NCBI GenBank assembly: GCA_052180195.1
Contig: CP197469.1
DNA length: 64,000 nt
DNA from: Gottfriedia sp002574545
Lineage (GTDB): Bacteria > Bacillota > Bacilli > Bacillales > Bacillaceae_G
Direction: 5' to 3' (one strand)
The translations under genes and the position numbers were made by a program. The notes beneath the pieces are model-generated. The model saw only the letters and a program-made list of their open reading frames with translations, was not told where the DNA came from and made no database searches. Below are positions 58,553 through 64,000 of this stretch, piece by piece; the stretch's first letter is position 1, and each line of letters opens with the position of its first letter.

Positions 58553-59106
58553 TATTTTTCCTCCATTAAAACTTTTTTTACTGCTTGCCCAAATTCATCT
58601 TTTGATATTTGAAACATTTGCAGTCTTTTCTCTAGTTGCTTACCGTTTGTATAACCTATATTAAGAATTTTACCAAGTTGATCTCGCCTTTTACTTGAAG
58701 AGGGATGTCCAATTAATCCGGCATCTATTAAATCTTCTTTTGTAATTTCTGATTCGACCTCGATAAATTCTTGCTTAACATGAATTAAAGCATTTCGAAT
58801 AGATTCTCTAGTAGCATGCTCGATTCCTAATCCTTTTTTACCTGAACGAACAGCTTCTTCCTTTGGTAAAAACGCATGTTTGCATCCTGGTACATGCTCT
58901 TTAATTATCGAGCGAATACGTTGACCAGGGTAATCAGGATCTGTAAATACGATTACGCCTCGAGTCTTTTGAGCATGCTTTATTAAATTTAAAGTATCCT
59001 TATTTATAGCAGAACCACTTGTTTCAATTGTATCTGCATCAACAGCTCTTTTAATTGCCGCCGTATCATCTTTACCTTCAACAACAATAATTTCTTTAAT
59101 TTTCAT
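58552..59106 (-). CDS. rnmV: ribonuclease M5
   Basis: RNase M5 matures the 5S rRNA precursor, so it acts on the rrf genes in this same window. The start is the ATG at 59104-59106 (MKIKEIIVVEGKDDTAAIKR), with TGGAGGAA upstream, giving 184 residues; a longer frame has no family support. The Toprim fold shows VVEGKDDTAAIKRA near 8-20, IVFTDPDYPGQRIR near 57-70 and PKEEAVRSGKKGLGIEHA near 91. It is coupled to rsmA. Confidence 0.96.
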   Translation of the reverse strand: MKIKEIIVVEGKDDTAAIKRAVDADTIETSGSAINKDTLNLIKHAQKTRGVIVFTDPDYPGQRIRSIIKEHVPGCKHAFLPKEEAVRSGKKGLGIEHATRESIRNALIHVKQEFIEVESEITKEDLIDAGLIGHPSSSKRRDQLGKILNIGYTNGKQLEKRLQMFQISKDEFGQAVKKVLMEEK

Positions 59107-59184
59107 TTGTTCCTCCAACCAATACAAGTATATGTAATCATACCATAAGGATAATAAAACTTCATACTCTCTTAAAAGTAGTAT

Positions 59185-59214
59185 AAAAAAAGCAGAAGGA
59201 CTTATCCTTCCACT
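59185..59214 (-). terminator. terminator after yabE
   Basis: GAAGGA and TCCTTC plus flanking wobble pairs form the stem, with a TTTTTTT tail on the minus strand. Confidence 0.75.
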
Positions 59215-59245
59215 TTCTTTCAAACAACGATCTATTTAAAAAATA

Positions 59246-60469
59246 TTAACTAATAATACGAATTTTTACCGTACGACGACCAAAATCAAAGCAATCGTCT
59301 TTTGTAGGCATTAAAATATCAATTCTTTTGCCTTTAATTGCTCCACCAGTATCACCAGCAATAGCAACGCCATACCCTTCAACCCAAACTTTAGAACCTA
59401 AAGGAATAACCTTTGGATCTACTGCAATCAGTTTCTTGTTCGGATTTTTACGGATATTAATACCTATAGCTGTTATACCAGACATTCCAGCATCATAAGG
59501 AGAATATGCAGTTGCTTCAACATACATTTCTTTTACTTTGCTACTTGATTTAGGCGCACTAGATTTAGACGTACTAGATTTTACTAAAGCACTTGATGAT
59601 GGTACAGACTTAGTTCCTACTGCAACTACTCGATCAACAGGTTCTTTTAATAGAGTTTCATCCACTAGTGTTTTAGAAACTACTTTACCATTTTCTTTGA
59701 TCAGTTCAAAGTTACGTTTAACAAGTCCTTTTACACCTTCTGAAATGACCGAAGATTCATTTTTAAGCATAGAAGAATCTTTTTGCTCTTTTACTTTAAA
59801 ATCTACAGGCTCTTCCACCACATCGTTGACTTTTTCGACACGGATAACTCGAACTGTATCATTTTGTTTGATCATTTCGCCAGCACCTGGTTCAACTCGG
59901 TCAAATTCGTTTAAAGTAATGTTCTGCTTTTCTAAAAAGTCAGCGACAGTAGTCGAAGTTGTAAATACTTTTTTAGAAACTCCTCCGTCATTTAATACCA
60001 TTGGGAATGATTTTTCGTAAGATACTTTACCGTTTTCCTCTAATGGTGTCGACAGTGCAGGCATTATAACATCATCAGGATTGATGTTAATATTTTGTTC
60101 TTTTAATAATTCCTTTACCGTTTGAGCAGTTGTCATAATGACTTTTTCTTGCCCATCGATCGTAAGTTTAACAGGTTTCGCTAAATGAACTGTAATATCC
60201 ATATCATCTGATATTTTCGTTTTAGCTGACGGATATAATTCATCTGCATTTGTAATATTAATATTTTGTTCTTTTAATAATTCAGCCACAGTATTTGCAT
60301 GTGTTTGAATAACCTGTTCCTTCCCGTCTACCTCAAGAGTTACTTGTTCTTTAAGTCCCTCATATGCTCCTGTACCTACTGATCCAGTGAAAACTAAAGC
60401 TCCTGCAAGTTGTACTGCTAGTTTTTTACTACTCCCAAGTCTAGAAAGTAACCTATTCGCGTCTATCAC
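59246..60469 (-). CDS. yabE: YabE-like cell-wall protein with DUF348 repeats, G5 and 3D domains
   Basis: Probable cell-wall lytic or autolysin-like protein. I use the GTG at 60467-60469 (MIDANRLLSRLGSSKK), with AAGGAGGAG 7 nt upstream, giving 407 residues. A hydrophobic anchor (residues 18-40) is followed by three ubiquitin-like DUF348 repeats (about 45-215, each with EQNI or a similar turn), a G5 domain (220-300), a Ser/Lys linker and a C-terminal 3D domain (YVEATAYSPYDAG, then AGDTGGAIKGKRIDI) with the conserved Asp residues. The domain order matches B. subtilis YabE, a stationary-phase resuscitation-type muralytic protein. Confidence 0.93.
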   Translation of the reverse strand: MIDANRLLSRLGSSKKLAVQLAGALVFTGSVGTGAYEGLKEQVTLEVDGKEQVIQTHANTVAELLKEQNINITNADELYPSAKTKISDDMDITVHLAKPVKLTIDGQEKVIMTTAQTVKELLKEQNININPDDVIMPALSTPLEENGKVSYEKSFPMVLNDGGVSKKVFTTSTTVADFLEKQNITLNEFDRVEPGAGEMIKQNDTVRVIRVEKVNDVVEEPVDFKVKEQKDSSMLKNESSVISEGVKGLVKRNFELIKENGKVVSKTLVDETLLKEPVDRVVAVGTKSVPSSSALVKSSTSKSSAPKSSSKVKEMYVEATAYSPYDAGMSGITAIGINIRKNPNKKLIAVDPKVIPLGSKVWVEGYGVAIAGDTGGAIKGKRIDILMPTKDDCFDFGRRTVKIRIIS

Positions 60470-60655
60470 GATTATACTCCTCCTTTTTGCCTGAGAAAAA
60501 AGATTGACTAGCTCCAAACCTATTAACTAGTGCTTCTACTCTACTGAATGTATGTTTACTAGATTTAGAAGTAGAAGAGTTTTCTTTCGACAAATTCTTC
60601 AACTCTTCATACGTGAACTGTGACAAATATGATCTATTCGTACTAGTTCATAAGA

Positions 60656-61426
60656 TCATTTGTTAATCTGAAAAATATTACACGCATTTTCAAAAGTTCG
60701 TTTTTGAACTTCTTCAACTGATAGATCTTTTAAACGTGCAATTTCTTCAGCAACAAGTGATACATAGCTAGGTTCATTTCTTTTTCCTCTATACGGATGT
60801 GGTGTTAAGTATGGACAATCCGTTTCGATTAATAGATTTTCTAACGGAATTTCTGTCGCTACTTCTTTTGGTTTTTTTGCATTCTTAAATGTAACTGGTC
60901 CTCCTAGTGAAATATAGAAGTTCATTTTAATACATTCTTTTGCCGTTTCCACACTTCCGCTGAAGCAGTGCATAATGCCACCTACTTCTGATGCATTTTC
61001 TTCTTTTAATATAGTTACAATGTCTTCTGTTGCGTCTCGATTGTGAATGACAATCGGTAGTCCGCATTCTTTTGCTAATTGAATTTGTTTACGAAATACT
61101 TCTTTTTGGATTTCTTTTGGAGACTTATCCCAGTAGTAATCTAATCCAGTTTCACCAATTGCTACTACTTTAGGATGTTTTGATAATTCTTTAATCCATT
61201 CAAAATCTTCCTCAGTTGCGTCAATTGCATCAACTGGATGCCAGCCAATCGCTGCATAAAGAAAATCGTATTTCTCGATTAATTCCATTGCTTTCGTAAT
61301 TGTCGGTCGATCAAAACCAACAACTACTTGATGAACAACTCCTGCTTCTAAAGCTCTATTAATTACTTCTTCAAGGTCTTCTTTATATTGATCTGCATTT
61401 AAATGTACATGTGTATCAAAAAGCAT
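60656..61426 (-). CDS. tatD: TatD-family metal-dependent DNase (YabD)
   Basis: A metal-dependent hydrolase/DNase of the TatD family. The start is the ATG at 61424-61426 (MLFDTHVHLNADQYKEDLEE), with AAAGGGG upstream, giving 256 residues. Metal-binding motifs are FDTHVHLN (3-10), IGETGLDYYWD near 90, VIHNRDA near 127, HCFSG near 153 and LLIETDCPYLTPHPYRG near 200. It lies between metS and yabE, as in B. subtilis. Confidence 0.96.
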   Translation of the reverse strand: MLFDTHVHLNADQYKEDLEEVINRALEAGVVHQVVVGFDRPTITKAMELIEKYDFLYAAIGWHPVDAIDATEEDFEWIKELSKHPKVVAIGETGLDYYWDKSPKEIQKEVFRKQIQLAKECGLPIVIHNRDATEDIVTILKEENASEVGGIMHCFSGSVETAKECIKMNFYISLGGPVTFKNAKKPKEVATEIPLENLLIETDCPYLTPHPYRGKRNEPSYVSLVAEEIARLKDLSVEEVQKRTFENACNIFQINK

Positions 61427-61794
61427 TTTTACTTCCCCTTTGCTCATCTGAGATTTAGTCTAGCATACCGTAAAATTTCTTACCTAACGCACAGTTAACA
61501 ATTCCGTTACAAAAAGAAACAGTCAAATTTAAGCAGTTTCTAATAGTTTTTTTAAAATGTTTTAAATTAATTCCATGTTATATCAAGACTTTTTACCTTT
61601 TTAAACTAAATTCTGATAATTTTTTTAGTTTACTATTGTAATCATTCTGTAATATTTTCTTCATATAATGACATTTTCTAACAATAACTTGTTAACACCT
61701 GCCATAAATCAACAAAATATTATCATATTTGTGATTCTTATGTTATTTTTACAATTTTCTGCACAATACAACAATTATTCCAATAAAACAAATA
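61427..61794. other. AT-rich intergenic region between metS and tatD
   Basis: About 370 nt with no gene recognised on either strand. It is very AT-rich with many short T-runs. Candidate promoter boxes for tatD exist but none is convincing. I see no riboswitch, tRNA or repeat. Confidence 0.5.
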
Positions 61795-61842
61795 AAAAAA
61801 GAAAAGCATTTCATGTTAGTTTTTACACGAAATACTTTTCCT
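61795..61842 (-). terminator. terminator after metS
   Basis: AAAAGTATTTCGTG and CATGAAATGCTTTT pair imperfectly around a 10-nt loop, followed by CTTTTTTT on the minus strand. Confidence 0.8.
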
Positions 61843-61849
61843 AGTAACA

Positions 61850-63826
61850 TTATTTAATAATCGTACCGTTTGGTAATGATTGATCGATTGTTGCAAGTGA
61901 TAGCTTACCTTCAATACTTCCTGCTAGGATCATCCCTTCGGATAATTCCCCTCTAAGCTTAACAGGCTTTAAATTCGTCACACAGATCACTTTTCTACCG
62001 ATTAAGTCTTCTGGTTTATAGTATTCCGCTATACCCGAAACAACTTGTCTTGATTCATTCCCTAAATCTAATTGAAGTTTTAGAAGTTTTTTTGCTCCTT
62101 TTATTGCACCTGCTTCTTTTACTTCAGCTACCTTTAATTGAACTTTAAAGAAATCATCAATTGTAATCTCAGGAACAGTTTCTTCCACTTTCTCTTCTAC
62201 CACTGGTTTAACAGTGCCTTGCATTTGTTCTTTAATATATGCAACTTCAACCTCTGTCTCGAGTCTTGGGAAAATTGGTTCACCTTTTTGTACTCTCGTA
62301 TCCTCTTGAATTGCTCCAAATTCATTCAAGCTATCCCATGAAAGAATTTTCTCATCAACTAGTCCTAATTGATTGAAAATTTTTGCTGGAGTTTGAGTTA
62401 AGAAAGGTTTTAATAAAATCCCAACTTGACGTAAAGATTCCGCTAGATGCGCCATTACTGAAGCTAGTTCTTGTACACGGCTCTCGTCTTTAGCAAGTAC
62501 CCACGGTTGCGTCTCATCAATATATTTATTTGTACGACTAACGAACTGCCAAATATTTGTTAACGCAACTGAAAACTCCATATTTTCCATTGCTTCTTCT
62601 ACAGTTTCTTTCGTGTTTTTTGCCACCTGTTGAAGATTTGCATCAAAATCCGTTACTGTTCCATTAACTGCAGGAATATTACCATCAAAATATTTTTGGA
62701 TCATTGCAATCGTTCGATTTAATAAGTTACCTAAATCATTCGCTAAATCAAAATTAATACGGTCAACGAATCCTTCAGGCGTAAATATTCCGTCTGATCC
62801 AAAAGGTACTTCACGTAATAAGTAGTATCTTAGAGCATCTAAGCCGTATCGATCGATTAAAACTACTGGATCTACAACATTTCCCTTTGACTTACTCATT
62901 TTGCCGTCTTTCATTAATAACCAACCGTGGGCAAAGACCTTTTTAGGTAATGGTAAGTCTAATGCCATTAACATGATTGGCCAATAGATTGTATGGAAAC
63001 GTACAATTTCTTTACCAACTAAATGAACATTTGCCGGCCAATATTTTTTATAGTTCTCTTCATTATCTGAACCATATCCTAACGCTGTAATATAATTAGA
63101 TAAAGCATCAATCCATACATAAATAACGTGCTTAGCATTACCAGGTACTTTTACACCCCAATCGAATGAAGTACGTGAGACTGCTAAATCTTCTAAACCT
63201 GGTTTAATAAAATTATTTATCATTTCATTTTTTCTAGATTCAGGTTGAATAAATTCTGGATTTTCCTCATAATACTTCAATAAACGGTCGGCATATTTAC
63301 TCATTTTAAAGAAATAAGACTCTTCTTTAACTAATTCTACTGGATGACCGCTGTCGGGACTTTTTCCACCAATAATTTTTCCTTCTTCATTATATAAAGG
63401 ATCTACAATTTGTGTTTCAGTATAGAACGTTTCATCCGGTACGGAATACCATCCTTCATATTCGTCCAGATAAATATCACCTTGATCAAGTAATTGCTTG
63501 AAAATCTTTTCAACAATTTCTTTATGTCTGTTTTCTGTTGTACGGATAAAGTCATCATATGAAATATCTAATTTCGTCCATAAGTCCTTGATACCAACAA
63601 CGATATCATCTAAGTATTTTTGAGGTGTGACATTTAATTCTTCAGCTTTACGTTGAATCTTTTGACCGTGTTCATCTGTACCCGTTAAATAAAAAACATC
63701 AAAACCTCTAAGTCTTTTATATCTAGCCATTGCATCCCCAGCAACAGTCGTATAAGCATGACCTATATGTAATTTTCCGCTCGGATAATATATTGGGGTT
63801 GTAATATAAAAAGTTTTATTACTCAT
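61850..63826 (-). CDS. metS: methionyl-tRNA synthetase
   Basis: MetS charges both Met tRNAs. The start is the ATG at 63824-63826 (MSNKTFYITTPIYYPSGKLH), with GGAGG upstream; an earlier TTG is less likely. Length is 658 residues. The class I core has the HIGH-type HIGHAYTTV near 20 and KMSKSKGN near 298. The knuckle region lacks the four-Cys zinc cluster, as in the Bacillus type. A C-terminal EMAP/Trbp111-like tRNA-binding domain (about 555-658: VVSGIAEYYKPEDLIGRKVI) provides dimerisation. No T-box is visible in the 174 nt upstream. Confidence 0.98.
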   Translation of the reverse strand: MSNKTFYITTPIYYPSGKLHIGHAYTTVAGDAMARYKRLRGFDVFYLTGTDEHGQKIQRKAEELNVTPQKYLDDIVVGIKDLWTKLDISYDDFIRTTENRHKEIVEKIFKQLLDQGDIYLDEYEGWYSVPDETFYTETQIVDPLYNEEGKIIGGKSPDSGHPVELVKEESYFFKMSKYADRLLKYYEENPEFIQPESRKNEMINNFIKPGLEDLAVSRTSFDWGVKVPGNAKHVIYVWIDALSNYITALGYGSDNEENYKKYWPANVHLVGKEIVRFHTIYWPIMLMALDLPLPKKVFAHGWLLMKDGKMSKSKGNVVDPVVLIDRYGLDALRYYLLREVPFGSDGIFTPEGFVDRINFDLANDLGNLLNRTIAMIQKYFDGNIPAVNGTVTDFDANLQQVAKNTKETVEEAMENMEFSVALTNIWQFVSRTNKYIDETQPWVLAKDESRVQELASVMAHLAESLRQVGILLKPFLTQTPAKIFNQLGLVDEKILSWDSLNEFGAIQEDTRVQKGEPIFPRLETEVEVAYIKEQMQGTVKPVVEEKVEETVPEITIDDFFKVQLKVAEVKEAGAIKGAKKLLKLQLDLGNESRQVVSGIAEYYKPEDLIGRKVICVTNLKPVKLRGELSEGMILAGSIEGKLSLATIDQSLPNGTIIK

Positions 63827-64000
63827 TGACCAAAAATCCTCCTTCAAAAATTTCTAAATATTGACACTAAATTATTCGCATGATTTTGTATTTCATTATA
63901 AAATGAAAAATGAGTTATCTGCATATACCCATCTACTATTACAACTTCATACTAATTTTATAAGTTAAATTTTACACAATAGTAACATCTATTTCTATTA

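Noticed and set aside
63827..64000. Possible T-box or riboswitch upstream of metS
   Set aside because: The 174 nt available are AT-rich, with no T-box sequence, S-box motif or terminator hairpin. A leader could lie beyond the edge, but nothing here supports it.

Overview
The window is an oriC-proximal housekeeping and sporulation block from a low-GC, endospore-forming Bacillaceae chromosome. Read on the minus strand, the gene order follows the classical Bacillus subtilis metS to yacL segment. Sporulation genes (spoIIE, spoVT, spoVG, yabG, sspF, fin, yabP, yabQ) mark a spore former. I cannot name the genus from sequence alone. Nearly every gene is on the minus strand, which fits a leading-strand block replicated from high to low coordinates.

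Layout from high to low coordinate (direction of transcription): metS, tatD, yabE (3D-domain protein), rnmV-rsmA, yabG, veg, sspF, ispE-purR-ridA, spoVG, glmU-prs, pth, fin, mfd, spoVT, yabM-yabN-rqcP, yabP-yabQ-divIC, yabR, tRNA-Met and tRNA-Glu, a decayed ISL3-family transposase, spoIIE, yabS-yabT, tilS-hpt, ftsH, coaX-hslO, cysK, the folate operon pabB-pabA-pabC-folP-folB-folK-yazB-dusB, lysS, then about 11 kb of stable RNA genes, then ctsR-mcsA-mcsB-clpC, radA-disA and the 5' part of yacL, cut by the window edge.

The RNA block is 16S-23S-5S, nine tRNAs (Val, Thr, Lys, Leu, Gly, Leu, Arg, Pro, Ala), then 16S-Ile-Ala-23S-5S. It has one visible promoter region (tandem P1/P2) and one visible terminator, so it may be a single transcription unit. 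The two 16S and two 5S copies differ by small changes that include compensatory base pairs.

The genes group into translation and RNA maturation (metS, lysS, tRNAs, rRNAs, rsmA, rnmV, tilS, pth, rqcP, dusB), cofactor and precursor supply (folate, CoA, PRPP, UDP-GlcNAc, isoprenoids, cysteine), protein quality control (ctsR/mcsAB/clpC, ftsH, hslO), DNA repair and c-di-AMP (mfd, radA, disA), and sporulation and division control.

Departures from the B. subtilis reference order include no yacD between hslO and cysK, no ctc between prs and pth, a terminator separating clpC from radA-disA, the ISL3 remnant upstream of spoIIE, an inverted-repeat element between the last 5S gene and ctsR, and a hairpin that could mask the yabS ribosome-binding site. 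I found no CRISPR array, prophage, defence island or obviously new multigene system. The most interesting leads are small regulatory or structural elements.
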